50,939 nt of DNA from an uncultured Saprospiraceae bacterium (GTDB lineage: Bacteria > Bacteroidota > Bacteroidia > Chitinophagales > Saprospiraceae): assembly GCA_938028705.1 (NCBI GenBank), contig CALIZI010000205.1, positions 1-50,939 on the forward strand, read 5' to 3'. Positions within the stretch are counted from its first letter, which is position 1; each line of letters begins with the position of its first letter. The notes under the pieces are model-generated. The model ran no database searches. It saw only the letters and a list, made by a program, of their open reading frames with translations, and had not been told where the DNA came from. Below are positions 34,310-43,723 of the stretch, piece by piece. The position numbers were made by a program, and so were the translations under genes.

Positions 34310-35875
34310 ATGAAAAATATACTCAAATCAAAACAGAGAGTAGAGATTGCTATTGAACTCGGAGAAAGTTACTATCGGGAATTTAAAAACGGTTATGAAG
34401 GTCCTCCCTGCAATAAAAAACCGAGACCGCCAAAAGATATTAGCTATAATGTAGCTAAGGAACTTGTCGCCTTTGCCAATGCTGACGGTGGCGAACTATT
34501 TATTGGTATTGAAGATAATGGAGAAGTAACAGGATTGCCACATTCAGATGAGCAATTAAATGTTATATTAGAAGCCTCTAAACGATACGTTATGAAAGAA
34601 GCTCCTCTTTCTATAAACAGACAAAATATTATTCATTATAATGGGAAAAAGGTCATTCATTTTTCAGTCAATAAAGGTACAAAGTATATCCACCAAACCT
34701 CTAAAGGGGAATGTTTTAAACGAAAAGACAGGGATAGCGTTCCTACCGCTATGAGTGAAGTCCTTATTCCAAGAGAGGAGAAATCTTCCAGAGAATACGA
34801 CAGACAATTTGAGTATTTGGCATTGATTACAGACCTTGACATGGAGCTTGTGGCGCATGTAGCACAGGAATCAACAAAGATAAAAAATATATCTCCAGAA
34901 CAGTTTTTGCAATCTATGGAACTTGCTGAATTTGACGGAGAAAGGCTCAAATTAAGAAAAGCTGCACTCTTACTTTTTGCCAAAAATACAGCTAAATGGC
35001 ATCCGCGTTCCCACATTCGTATTTTGAAAGTAGAAGGCAAGGAGCAAAGACCCGCCCCCGATTATAATGTCACCGAAGCGGGTGATATTTCGGGTAATAT
35101 ATTTGAACTTTCGGAAAAAGGTTTGGAAGCCCTCCTGCCCGCCCTGATGAAAACGAAATATACCGATGAAGGCAGGTTTGAAACCCGCCCGATTTATCCC
35201 GAAACAGCACTCAAAGAAGCCTTGTTGAATGCTATTGCACACCGCGATTACAGTATAGAAGGACGCGGAATAGAAGTCAGAATTTTTGATGATCGGCTTG
35301 AAATACTAAGCCCCGGCAGACTACTTTCACGACTGACCATAGCAGACCTTGAAGACCTCAAGGGCGTACACGAAACCCGAAATATTTACATTGCAAGAGT
35401 GCTTAGAGAATACGGCTATATCCGCGAACTTGGCGAGGGAATGACCCGAATTTTTGATGCTGTAAAAAAACACGACATGGTCAAGCCCAAAGTCTCCTCT
35501 CCAAATAATTCTTTTGTCATTACATTTTTTAATCAACCCATTTCCAAACCAAGTGAAAAACTCACAGAACAAGAAGTCAGTGCCTTGCAGGAGGCTATAA
35601 AGCATACCCAAAATCGTGAAGATAGCCTGTACAGCGATTTGGCACCATTAAGTTTTTTGAGAAAAAAACTACCCTTAACAGAAATTTCTATCAATGATTT
35701 TAATGCAACAGAACTATCATTGATTATACATGCTATTGATGAAAATACACGTTTTCTTATAGATTACAAATACCCAACAGATGAAGATTATGCTGAGAAG
35801 CAACGAAACTCCATCTTAGCACCATTATCAAAAATAAGAAAAAAAATAATGGCAGAACTTCGTAAACGCCAATAA
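34310..35875 (+). CDS. AlbA_2/Schlafen-type ATP-binding protein (putative regulator)
   Basis: A 521-residue protein. I chose the ATG at 34310 rather than the GTG at 34289. The N-terminal AlbA_2 domain (about 20-165) has EFKNGYEG, NVAKELVAFANADGGELFIGIEDNGEV and ECFKRKDRDS. The central region leads to an HATPase_c_4 domain (about 300-410) with FETRPIYPETALKEALLNAIAHRDYS, FDDRLEILSPGRL and REYGYIRELGEGMTRI. Proteins of this type are annotated as transcriptional regulators or helicase-like proteins, and are often carried in accessory DNA. The C-terminal 120 residues are helical and unassigned. The promoter lies just upstream. It could take part in stress or defence control, but nothing here proves it. 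Confidence 0.85.
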   Translation: MKNILKSKQRVEIAIELGESYYREFKNGYEGPPCNKKPRPPKDISYNVAKELVAFANADGGELFIGIEDNGEVTGLPHSDEQLNVILEASKRYVMKEAPLSINRQNIIHYNGKKVIHFSVNKGTKYIHQTSKGECFKRKDRDSVPTAMSEVLIPREEKSSREYDRQFEYLALITDLDMELVAHVAQESTKIKNISPEQFLQSMELAEFDGERLKLRKAALLLFAKNTAKWHPRSHIRILKVEGKEQRPAPDYNVTEAGDISGNIFELSEKGLEALLPALMKTKYTDEGRFETRPIYPETALKEALLNAIAHRDYSIEGRGIEVRIFDDRLEILSPGRLLSRLTIADLEDLKGVHETRNIYIARVLREYGYIRELGEGMTRIFDAVKKHDMVKPKVSSPNNSFVITFFNQPISKPSEKLTEQEVSALQEAIKHTQNREDSLYSDLAPLSFLRKKLPLTEISINDFNATELSLIIHAIDENTRFLIDYKYPTDEDYAEKQRNSILAPLSKIRKKIMAELRKRQ

Positions 35876-35979
35876 AATATCCTTCAATTTACACCATTAA
35901 AAAGCATAAAAATCACGTACTTTGCGCCTTCTTTGAATTTAGTTAATCAGTGTGTTGGCTAATTAGTTAATCAGGTACA

Positions 35980-36089
35980 GTACAGGCGACTTTAGTCGCC
36001 ATGTTATACATAGATTAATTTGTAAAATATTATTTACAAACAATCAAAAATATAAATTTCGCTCAGATGGCGATTAAAATCGCCTGTAC
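35980..36089. repeat. 110-bp inverted-repeat element
   Basis: Left arm 35980-36002 (GTACAGGCGACTTTAGTCGCCAT) and right arm 36067-36089 pair with two mismatches. Each arm is itself nearly palindromic (GGCGA ... TCGCC), so the element can fold in several ways. It is a MITE-like element 50 bp before serA. Confidence 0.65.
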
Positions 36090-36140
36090 GAAACTCACCT
36101 GATTCACTGTTCAACCAATTCACCAATCAACCAACATAAA

Positions 36141-37100
36141 ATGGCGAAAATATTAATCAACGATGGCATACATCCTGACGGCGAAAAACTGCTCAAAGAT
36201 GCAGGTCACGAGGTGCATACCACCAAAATTTCCCAAGAAGAACTCCCTGCAAAACTTCCAGCTTACGATGTAATTTGTGTCCGTAGTGCCACCAAAGTAC
36301 GTGCAGATTTGATAGACCAATGCCCCAATCTCAAAATCATAGGACGCGGCGGCGTAGGACTTGACAATATAGATGTGGACCATGCCGCAAGCAAAGACAT
36401 CCATGTTATCAACACTCCTGCGGCTTCCTCACAGGCAGTGGCGGAGTTGGCTATCGGGCAGATGTTTTCATTGGCTCGTTTCCTCTACGATGCCGACCGC
36501 AAAATGCCCGTACAAGGCAATACCGATTTCAAAGCCTTGAAAAAAAGCTATGCCAAAGGCACGGAACTCAGAGGTAAAACACTGGGTATCATAGGTTTCG
36601 GGCGCATTGGTCAGGAAGTGGCACGGATAGGACTTGGTATAGGAATGGACGTGATGCCCGTTGATATGGCATTCGACGAGATGCGTATTGAAGTGGATAT
36701 TTTCCGCTCGCGCAATGCTGCGCTTTCTCTCACCCTGCCTACCGCAGAAATGGATGAAATGCTCGCAGAAGCCGATTTTATCACGCTTCATGTTCCTTTC
36801 AAAACAGGCGGCAGACCACTTATCGGTAAAGAAGAATTTGCGAAAATGAAAGACGGCGTACGCCTTGTAAACAGCGCAAGAGGCGGAGCAATCAATGAAG
36901 CTGCACTATTAGAAGCTCTCGAAAGTGGCAAAGTAGCCGGTGCTGCATTGGATGTGTTTGACAATGAACCCACGCCACGACAAGACATTTTATCGCACCC
37001 GCGTATTGCACTCACGCCTCACATTGGCGCATCTACGCAAGAAGCACAACGAAAAATTGGTTTGCAATTGGCTACACAAATTATGGATATACTGAAGTAG
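36141..37100 (+). CDS. serA: D-3-phosphoglycerate dehydrogenase (D-2-hydroxyacid dehydrogenase) SerA
   Basis: A 319-residue NAD-dependent D-2-hydroxyacid dehydrogenase of the short type, without a C-terminal ACT domain. It most likely oxidises 3-phosphoglycerate to 3-phosphohydroxypyruvate, the first step of serine synthesis. Motifs: GRGGVGLDNID at 68-78, the nucleotide-binding GFGRIG (152-157), and the catalytic Arg247 (NSARGG), Glu276 (DNEPTP) and His294 (TPHIGAST). The DUF1015 gene 86 bp downstream is a common neighbour of serA and serC in this phylum, which supports the assignment. serC itself is not in the window. Confidence 0.9.
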   Translation: MAKILINDGIHPDGEKLLKDAGHEVHTTKISQEELPAKLPAYDVICVRSATKVRADLIDQCPNLKIIGRGGVGLDNIDVDHAASKDIHVINTPAASSQAVAELAIGQMFSLARFLYDADRKMPVQGNTDFKALKKSYAKGTELRGKTLGIIGFGRIGQEVARIGLGIGMDVMPVDMAFDEMRIEVDIFRSRNAALSLTLPTAEMDEMLAEADFITLHVPFKTGGRPLIGKEEFAKMKDGVRLVNSARGGAINEAALLEALESGKVAGAALDVFDNEPTPRQDILSHPRIALTPHIGASTQEAQRKIGLQLATQIMDILK

Positions 37101-37186
37101 CGAGTGACGAGTGACGAGTAGCGAGTAGTGAGTAGTGAGTGACGATATGACAACTCACTACTCGATACTCACTACTCGATACTCAC
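37101..37186. repeat. Simple-repeat hairpin between serA and the DUF1015 gene
   Basis: GAGTAGTGAGTAGTGAGT on the left and its near complement ACTCACTACTC (twice) on the right form an imperfect hairpin of about 35 bp per arm. It may reduce read-through or stabilise the serA transcript. Confidence 0.5.
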
Positions 37187-38284
37187 ATGGCTATCATCAA
37201 AACATTCAAACCTACGCTGCCGGATTTGGATAAAATCAAAGATGCAGATACATTTTTCGGAAAGGTGAAAGAGGAATATCCCGACTTTTGGAAGCAGGGA
37301 TATTTCAAGACCCTTGACGAGGAAGTGATGGTCATTTATCGTGTAAAAAATACACGAGGTAGTTTTGTTGGATTAATAGCTTGTACGGACGTGGAAGAAT
37401 ATCTCAAGGGCAACATCGTGCGCCATGAGTTGACATTAGCAGAGAAAGAGCGGAAAATGATGGCACTCGTCAAAGTAAGACAGGCAATGATAAAACCTAC
37501 GATGCTCACCTATTGGGAAGTAGAAGAAATTACAGCAACTTTATTTGAATATATTGAGAAATATCCGATTCATCATCAAATTCATTTTGAAGGAGAAATA
37601 CATGATTTCTTCCTGATTAATAAGAAAAAACACATTAGTACATTAATTAACTTATTAAAAAAACACCTTCCCAAAACGTATATCGCCGATGGACATCACC
37701 GCTTTGCTACGGCAGCTAATTTGTATAAAGTCGATGAAGCACGTCGCTACCAACTCACCGCCCTGTTTGGCTCCGACCAGCTTGATATTAATGAATTTAA
37801 CCGCATTGTAGAAACGCTAAATCACTACTCCACCAAAGATTTCAAAGCCGAACTACGTAAGTATTTTATCATCAAAAAATTAGAAGCCCCCCGCAAGCCA
37901 CAGACATCGCAAGAGATAGTGATGCACCTCAACAAAAAGTGGTACACCATGCACCTCAAAGACAGCGAAAAAGCCAAACTCAAAAATCTTCCACTCAGCC
38001 AACAATTAGATGTCAGCATCCTCAATCGCTATGTCTTGCAACATATTTTGGAGATTAAAGATGTCCGCTCGGATACGAGAGTCAAATACGTAGAAGGCAC
38101 AAAAGGACTACAAGAAGTCCAACGAAAAGTCGGCAATAGCCAACACAAAGTCGGCTTCGTCATGTACCCCATCAACGGTAAAGAATATATAGGTGTTTCA
38201 GATGCCGGAGAGACCCTCCCGCCCAAATCCACTTTCTTCACACCGCGTATGCGAAATGGTTTTGTCGTACACAGGTTTGAATGA
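37187..38284 (+). CDS. DUF1015 family protein
   Basis: A 365-residue cytoplasmic protein of the DUF1015 family, recognised by HHFEGEIHDFF-like text (HHQIHFEGEIHDFFLI) and the signature KTYIADGHHRFATA. It continues with LTALFGSDQLDINEFNRIV and VSDAGETLPPKSTFFTPR near the end. The biochemical role is not established. Its position right after serA suggests a link to serine metabolism. It is probably cotranscribed with serA across the repeat hairpin. A gene on the opposite strand follows. Confidence 0.85.
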   Translation: MAIIKTFKPTLPDLDKIKDADTFFGKVKEEYPDFWKQGYFKTLDEEVMVIYRVKNTRGSFVGLIACTDVEEYLKGNIVRHELTLAEKERKMMALVKVRQAMIKPTMLTYWEVEEITATLFEYIEKYPIHHQIHFEGEIHDFFLINKKKHISTLINLLKKHLPKTYIADGHHRFATAANLYKVDEARRYQLTALFGSDQLDINEFNRIVETLNHYSTKDFKAELRKYFIIKKLEAPRKPQTSQEIVMHLNKKWYTMHLKDSEKAKLKNLPLSQQLDVSILNRYVLQHILEIKDVRSDTRVKYVEGTKGLQEVQRKVGNSQHKVGFVMYPINGKEYIGVSDAGETLPPKSTFFTPRMRNGFVVHRFE

Positions 38285-38394
38285 GTGAATTTTGAATGTG
38301 TGAATGTAAAATGCGATAATGTGACTTAATGACAAATTTTTGCATTTTTTTGTCTAAAAGTGAACACCCAAAATTGGAATGTATTTTTGGGCGG

Positions 38395-39357
38395 TTAAAG
38401 TGCATCCGTTTCCTTCACTCCAATATGAAAAAGCGCATCTCCTTGACTGACTACCGGTGCATTATTATGTCCAACGATATACCCGTTGGAATCGGCAAGT
38501 ATCGGCACTTTTTCTTGTGCTTGCGGGTCATTGATTTCACCAAGTGGTGTTCCTTCGGTGACGTATTCACCGGAGCAATGATGCCAGAGAAATAAGCCGG
38601 AACGCGGGGAGCGAATCCAGTGCGTATCGTGGAAAGTCCGTGCTTGTTCCTTCGGTGGCGGAGCGTCATCTATCATACCCAAATGTTGCATAACGCGCCG
38701 CAGTCCGGCAATACCGACCTCAATAGAATGACCATCGTAACGCAGCGATTCACCACCTTCAAAAACGAGAATGGGCTTACCATTTTTGAAGGCTTCTTTT
38801 CGGAAACTTTTGGAAATCGGGTTGTTGGCAATAGTGTAAGGTGCGGCAAAAACCTGAGCAAGTTCGGCGGCTTTTTCATCACCTTCCGAGTAGCGGATTT
38901 GAGGATAATTGTGCCGGCTTGCGCCACCTGTATGATAATCAATACCATAATCAAATACCGGAATCACCTCACTTGTAAGGGCATAAGCTACACGCGATGC
39001 CAATGACCCCATAGCACTACCGGGGAAACTGCGATTTACGTCTTTACCATCTGCCAGATCGCGCGAAAAATTGATAAAACCATATACATTCACCAGTGGC
39101 ATTGCGATAACACTTCCGGCTTTCAGGTCTTTAAAAAGGTCTTGCTCCAAAGCACGACGCACGATTTCCACACCATTCACTTCATCGCCATGTACACCGC
39201 CGGAGACCAGTAAAATCGGTCCGGGTTGCACACTCCGAAAGACATGTACAAATAAATGAATCGGTGTACCCGAAGGTAGTTTTGCAATATCCAGTTCCAA
39301 GACACTATGTTGTCCCGGAACGATTTTATGACCATCAATTTCTATACTATTTATCAT
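38395..39357 (-). CDS. Succinylglutamate desuccinylase/aspartoacylase family zinc hydrolase
   Basis: A 320-residue protein of the AstE/AspA (M14-like) family. Zinc ligands are His56 and Glu59 in GGVHGDE and His142 in DYHTGG. Substrate-binding text DVNRSFPG (106-113) and the downstream FEGGESLRYDG are present, and a C-terminal beta domain (GLFLWHHCSGEYVTEGTPLGEI) resembles the usual lid. It hydrolyses an N-acyl amino acid or similar amide; the exact substrate cannot be read from the sequence. It stands alone and is convergent with the DUF1015 gene. Confidence 0.88.
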   Translation of the reverse strand: MINSIEIDGHKIVPGQHSVLELDIAKLPSGTPIHLFVHVFRSVQPGPILLVSGGVHGDEVNGVEIVRRALEQDLFKDLKAGSVIAMPLVNVYGFINFSRDLADGKDVNRSFPGSAMGSLASRVAYALTSEVIPVFDYGIDYHTGGASRHNYPQIRYSEGDEKAAELAQVFAAPYTIANNPISKSFRKEAFKNGKPILVFEGGESLRYDGHSIEVGIAGLRRVMQHLGMIDDAPPPKEQARTFHDTHWIRSPRSGLFLWHHCSGEYVTEGTPLGEINDPQAQEKVPILADSNGYIVGHNNAPVVSQGDALFHIGVKETDAL

Positions 39358-39685
39358 CTGTTATACTGTCGTGTTGAAGTTTGTCGAACCGATCATGCCC
39401 GAAATTAGTTGACAAAAATTGAATTGTTTTTGAACTCAAAATAAATACTTATTTTGAGCATGAAAACAAATAATACGATACTATATTCATTTCAAAAATT
39501 CGCTTAAAGATAAATTGAAAAATTAACAAAAACATTGTAAGTCACGATAAAACCAAATTATGACATGAATTCCAATACAACCTTTCTACACAAAAATCCG
39601 TTAATAATAAATCGTTTGACCCTATTTATTCAAAAATTAAGTTTGAACATAAACTTAACCTTAAATAAGTTATCTTTGTGCTAAT
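39358..39685. promoter_or_regulatory. Divergent promoter region with lepA -7 box
   Basis: TATCTTTG at 39671-39678 is a -7 box only seven bases before the lepA ATG, so the lepA mRNA is probably leaderless or nearly so. A TTTG lies at 39642 but at a longer than normal distance. No gene is visible in the rest of the 328 bp. Confidence 0.5.
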
Positions 39686-41482
39686 ATGGAGCAATTTAGA
39701 AATTTTTGTATAATCGCCCACATTGACCATGGAAAGAGTACCCTGGCAGATAGGCTATTGGAATATACACAGACCATTTCGGAACGTGATATGCAGTCGC
39801 AGGCATTGGACAATATGGATTTGGAGCGTGAGCGTGGTATTACGATTAAAAGTCATGCCATTCAAATGAATTATACGCATACGGACAATAAGGAATATAC
39901 TTTTAACCTCATTGATACGCCCGGTCACGTTGATTTTTCTTACGAGGTATCGCGCTCGATTGCGGCATGTGAAGGGGCTTTATTGATTGTCGATGCTACA
40001 CAAGGCATTCAGGCACAGACGATTAGCAACCTCTATCTTGCCATAGAACACGACCTCGAGATCATCCCGATTATCAATAAAATTGATATGGATAGCGCGA
40101 TGATTGAGGAAGTACAAGACCAAATCATTGATCTTGTAGGCGGCAAACGTGAAGAAATTGTATTGGCAAGTGGCAAAACGGGACAAGGTATTGAGGATAT
40201 TATGGAAGCCATTGTATCGCGTGTTCCTGCGCCCGCAGGAGATCCGAAAGCTCCTTTACAAGCTCTGATTTTTGATTCTACTTTCAATGCCTATCGTGGT
40301 GTGATTGCCTATTTTCGTATCCTTAATGGTACGATGCGTAAGGGCGACCAAGTACGTTTTGTCAATACCGGAAACGAATATTTTGCCGACGAAATCGGCA
40401 TCCTCAAAATGGATAATGTACCTCAAAAAGTATTGAGCGCCGGAAACGTGGGCTACATTATTACAGGTATCAAGGAGTCGAAAGAAATCAAAGTCGGCGA
40501 TACGGTGACGCTTGCCAAAAATCCTTGCGAAGAAGCCATACAAGGCTTCGAGGATGTGAAGCCAATGGTTTTTGCAGGTATTTTTCCGATTGATAATGAC
40601 GATTACGAAGACCTCCGCGACAGCCTTGAAAAGCTACAACTCAACGATGCTTCCCTCGTTTATGAGCCGGAAACGTCGATTGCTTTGGGCTTTGGTTTTC
40701 GCTGCGGATTCTTGGGCATGTTGCACATGGAAATCGTGCAAGAACGCCTGTGGCGCGAGTTTGGGCAGAGCATTATTACGACTGTTCCCAACGTATCTTA
40801 TACTTCTTATTCCAAAAAAGACCCCACACAAGGCACAGTCATCAATAATCCGCAAGACCTACCCGACCCAACGGTGCTTGACCGCGTAGAAGAGCCGTAT
40901 ATCAGCGCACAAATTATCTCCAAACCCGAATACGTGGGTTCGATAATGAGCCTGTGTATTGACAAAAGAGGCGAAATTAAAAATCAAGTATATCTGACTG
41001 AAAATCGTGTCGAATTGAGTTTTGACCTGCCTTTGGCAGAGATTGTTTTTGATTTTTATGATAAATTAAAATCTATTTCGCGCGGTTATGCTTCCTTTGA
41101 TTATGATATTACGGGCTATCGTCCATCCACGCTCGTAAAGATGGACATCAAGCTCAATGGCGACATCGTAGATGCTTTTTCATCCTTGATTCATAAAGAC
41201 AAAGCACAACAATTTGGTCGTCGTATCTGCGTGAAACTCAAAGACTTATTACCACGTCAGCAATTCAAAATCGCCATACAAGCCTCTGTCGGAGCAAAGG
41301 TCATTGCCCGCGAAACTATCTCTGCACTTCGCAAAGATGTTACCGCCAAATGCTACGGTGGAGACATCACTCGTAAGCGTAAACTATTGGAAAAACAGAA
41401 GAAAGGAAAGAAGAAAATGCGTCAAATCGGTTCGGTAGAAGTGCCGCAGAAAGCGTTTTTGGAGGTGTTGAAATTGGATTAG
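39686..41482 (+). CDS. lepA: Elongation factor 4 (LepA)
   Basis: A 598-residue translational GTPase, normal length. It binds ribosomes and acts on translocation or ribosome assembly under stress. Motifs: G1 AHIDHGKST (11-19), switch region [10 protein letters not shown]3 DTPGHVDF, G4 NKID. The C-terminal LepA-specific domain has [30 protein letters not shown]. The start is fixed by the conserved [19 protein letters not shown]-type N-terminus. It is monocistronic, with a promoter box directly before the ATG. Confidence 0.98.
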   Translation: MEQFRNFCIIAHIDHGKSTLADRLLEYTQTISERDMQSQALDNMDLERERGITIKSHAIQMNYTHTDNKEYTFNLIDTPGHVDFSYEVSRSIAACEGALLIVDATQGIQAQTISNLYLAIEHDLEIIPIINKIDMDSAMIEEVQDQIIDLVGGKREEIVLASGKTGQGIEDIMEAIVSRVPAPAGDPKAPLQALIFDSTFNAYRGVIAYFRILNGTMRKGDQVRFVNTGNEYFADEIGILKMDNVPQKVLSAGNVGYIITGIKESKEIKVGDTVTLAKNPCEEAIQGFEDVKPMVFAGIFPIDNDDYEDLRDSLEKLQLNDASLVYEPETSIALGFGFRCGFLGMLHMEIVQERLWREFGQSIITTVPNVSYTSYSKKDPTQGTVINNPQDLPDPTVLDRVEEPYISAQIISKPEYVGSIMSLCIDKRGEIKNQVYLTENRVELSFDLPLAEIVFDFYDKLKSISRGYASFDYDITGYRPSTLVKMDIKLNGDIVDAFSSLIHKDKAQQFGRRICVKLKDLLPRQQFKIAIQASVGAKVIARETISALRKDVTAKCYGGDITRKRKLLEKQKKGKKKMRQIGSVEVPQKAFLEVLKLD

Positions 41483-41564
41483 TGGGTTGATGAATTAGTT
41501 AATCAGTATTTTCGTTATTTTAATAAATTAAAATATATTATTTATTTTATTAAAAAAATATATT

Positions 41565-41795
41565 ATGGGTAAAATTATCAATATAGACAAAGATATACTT
41601 GGTGGTACACCCGTTTTTAGTGGTACAAGAGTACCGATAAAAAATTTATTTGATTACTTGGAAACAGGTGAAACGATTGATGAATTTTTAGCTGATTTTG
41701 AGGGTGTAAAGCGTGAACAGGTGATTAAATTAATAAAATTATCTAATAAAATGATTCACTCATCAACCAGAATTTTGAATGAGAATTTTGCTTGA
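41565..41795 (+). CDS. DUF433 antitoxin-like protein
   Basis: A 76-residue protein of the DUF433 family (INIDKDILGGTPVFSGTRVPIKNLFDYLETGETIDEFLADF, read in pieces: LGGTPVFSGTRVPI and LETGETIDEFLADFEGV). DUF433 proteins usually precede a DUF5615 (PIN-like) gene, together forming a putative toxin-antitoxin pair. Here the partner begins at 41779, overlapping this gene as expected, but is truncated. A long AT-rich leader precedes the ATG. Confidence 0.88.
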   Translation: MGKIINIDKDILGGTPVFSGTRVPIKNLFDYLETGETIDEFLADFEGVKREQVIKLIKLSNKMIHSSTRILNENFA

Positions 41796-41820
41796 TAAAT
41801 GTGTGGTTAAAAAATTTAAA
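41779..41820 (+). pseudogene. Truncated DUF5615 (PIN-like) toxin start
   Basis: MRILLDKCVVKKFK matches the DUF5615 start pattern (MRILLDExxP). It overlaps the DUF433 gene by 17 bp, as in intact pairs. After about 14 codons the similarity ends. The frame then runs through unrelated residues into the start of the ATPase gene and stops within it. Confidence 0.65.
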
Positions 41821-41845
41821 CTAAAAACTAACCAAGTATTAAAGT

Positions 41846-43489
41846 TTGAAAATCAATCAAATACAGCTCAAAAACTTCAAGCGATTTCACGATTTAATCA
41901 TTGAAGACATACCGGATACTGCGAAATTAGTGTTACTTATCGGCAGTAATGGTTCGGGAAAATCCTGTGTATTTGATGCCTTTGAATATTTGAATACCTT
42001 ATCAAAAGGAGAAGCCGTTGCGGAGTTGGATTATTATAAAAAAGAAGATAGTGATTTATTTATAAATATTAAAATAAATAATAATGTAAATTGGTCGATA
42101 GAATCCGATAAAAATAATGTACCCGCCAAACCTGATATATTCTACGGGCGCAGCAGCTTCCGGCAAGTCGCACGCATTGATAAGACAACTTTCAACTCCT
42201 TGCATGAATATAGAAAAGACGATGCCGACAGACCCAAATCTTTCATTGATAAAGACAATAGATTTGAAAATGACATTGAATACACCGCTGTCAATGTGAT
42301 AAAAGATATATTTCAAGAAAAAAAATCATCCGAATACATAAATAATAAATATATACATCCGATAAACGATGCCTTTGAACGCATTTTTGGCAATGACAAC
42401 GGTAATAAATTGTCTTTGCTAAATATCCTACCGCCCTTTGAGAATAAATCTGCACAAGTCAATTTTAAAAAAGGTACTTCCGAAATTCCCTACGACTACT
42501 TGAGCGCAGGAGAAAAAGAAGTATTTAATATTTTATTTAACTTACTGATTAGAAGCGAGTTATTTCAAGATACGATTTACTTTTTTGATGAAATAGACCT
42601 GCACCTCAATACCCGTCTCCAATATCGCCTGTTGCAGGAAATCACTGAAAATTGGATACCGGATAATTGTCAATTTTGGACAGCTTCGCATTCCTTGGGC
42701 TTCATTGAATATGCCAACCGGAGCGAACATGCTGCCATTATTGACTTTGATGATTACGATTTTGACTTGGCACATAAACTAAGACCCGCGCCAAAAGAGG
42801 ATACCGAAATTTATGAAGTAGCCGTAGGAAAGGAATTTTTATCCTCACTTTTTCAAGATAAAAAAATATATTTTGTCGAAAATAAAGACAAAAAATATTA
42901 CGGCTCAATAGGTATAACCGATACTGTTTTTATTTCAGATAATAGTAGAAATACAGTCTATCACAAGGTGAAAAATGGTGAATTACATGGTATCGTTGAT
43001 AGAGATTTTTTGAGTGATCATGACATTATAATTATAAAAAAACAATATCCGAATTTAAGAATATTAAATTATTATTCTATCGAAAATTATATGTATCACC
43101 CTGATAATCTGGAAGAATATTACATTTTTAATAAAAAAGAATTTAATAAAACACAATATATAACTTCCCTAAAAACAGCAAAAAACAAGATAAAACAACA
43201 GCTCATTTTGTCTTTGGTATCAGATAGAATGTCGTACCCATATTTTGGTGAACCTGCATTTAATGGAGATGCGAGACAGCAGCGTTTCAGAAATCAACAA
43301 GCCAATAAAGACGAAGCCCTCAAAATTGCAGGATATTTAAATTCAGAAGAATTAGAGATTTTTTATAAAGCCTTGCCCATGAAAACTTATTGCACCCAAC
43401 TATCCGAAAGACAACATATTCCGAAAACTGCACTTGTCAAAACCAAGTGGTTTAGAAGTAAAATAAAAGAAATTTTACTAAAACACTGA
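41846..43489 (+). CDS. AAA ATPase fused to DUF4435 (TOPRIM-like): PARIS-like AriA-AriB single protein
   Basis: A 547-residue protein. The TTG start at 41846 is supported by the typical KINQIQLKNFKRF opening and by an in-frame stop just upstream. Residues 1-310 are an ABC/SMC-type AAA ATPase (AAA_15/21): Walker A GSNGSGKS (33-40), signature LSAGEK (219-224), Walker B TIYFFDEID (243-251), His-switch SHS (281-283). Residues of about 335-547 match DUF4435, a TOPRIM-like nuclease domain: Glu345 in YFVEN, Asp385/Asp387 in GIVDRDF, and YYSIENYMYHP with Glu413. ATPase plus DUF4435 is the pairing of the PARIS anti-phage system (AriA, AriB), known also as a fused gene. Function here is inferred from that. 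It could instead be an OLD-like nuclease. Confidence 0.75.
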   Translation: MKINQIQLKNFKRFHDLIIEDIPDTAKLVLLIGSNGSGKSCVFDAFEYLNTLSKGEAVAELDYYKKEDSDLFINIKINNNVNWSIESDKNNVPAKPDIFYGRSSFRQVARIDKTTFNSLHEYRKDDADRPKSFIDKDNRFENDIEYTAVNVIKDIFQEKKSSEYINNKYIHPINDAFERIFGNDNGNKLSLLNILPPFENKSAQVNFKKGTSEIPYDYLSAGEKEVFNILFNLLIRSELFQDTIYFFDEIDLHLNTRLQYRLLQEITENWIPDNCQFWTASHSLGFIEYANRSEHAAIIDFDDYDFDLAHKLRPAPKEDTEIYEVAVGKEFLSSLFQDKKIYFVENKDKKYYGSIGITDTVFISDNSRNTVYHKVKNGELHGIVDRDFLSDHDIIIIKKQYPNLRILNYYSIENYMYHPDNLEEYYIFNKKEFNKTQYITSLKTAKNKIKQQLILSLVSDRMSYPYFGEPAFNGDARQQRFRNQQANKDEALKIAGYLNSEELEIFYKALPMKTYCTQLSERQHIPKTALVKTKWFRSKIKEILLKH

Positions 43490-43497
43490 TAAATTTA

Positions 43498-43690
43498 GAC
43501 TTTGGACAAAGGAAATTGGGGAATTAGGAAATTAGGTAATCCCTTATGTTTTAGATTTTTACAAAAAATAATTAATTGCATGTTTTATTTTATTAATAAA
43601 ACTTATTTAATTGATTATCAATGAATTACGGTTTTAAACCGAATTTTCCTCTCGGCTGAGCCGAGACTAATTCCCATTTTGTCCAAAGTC
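43498..43690. repeat. Inverted-repeat element, family B, copy 1
   Basis: The left end GACTTTGGACAAAGG...TTGGGGAATTAGG and the right end TAATTCCCATTTTGTCCAAAGTC are complementary. A diverged copy lies at 44402-44576, so the two bracket the flavodoxin-fold gene. A third, partial copy is at 49877-49910. Confidence 0.6.
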
Positions 43691-43723
43691 CAAGATAAAT
43701 AAAGAGTTAAACAAACACACACT

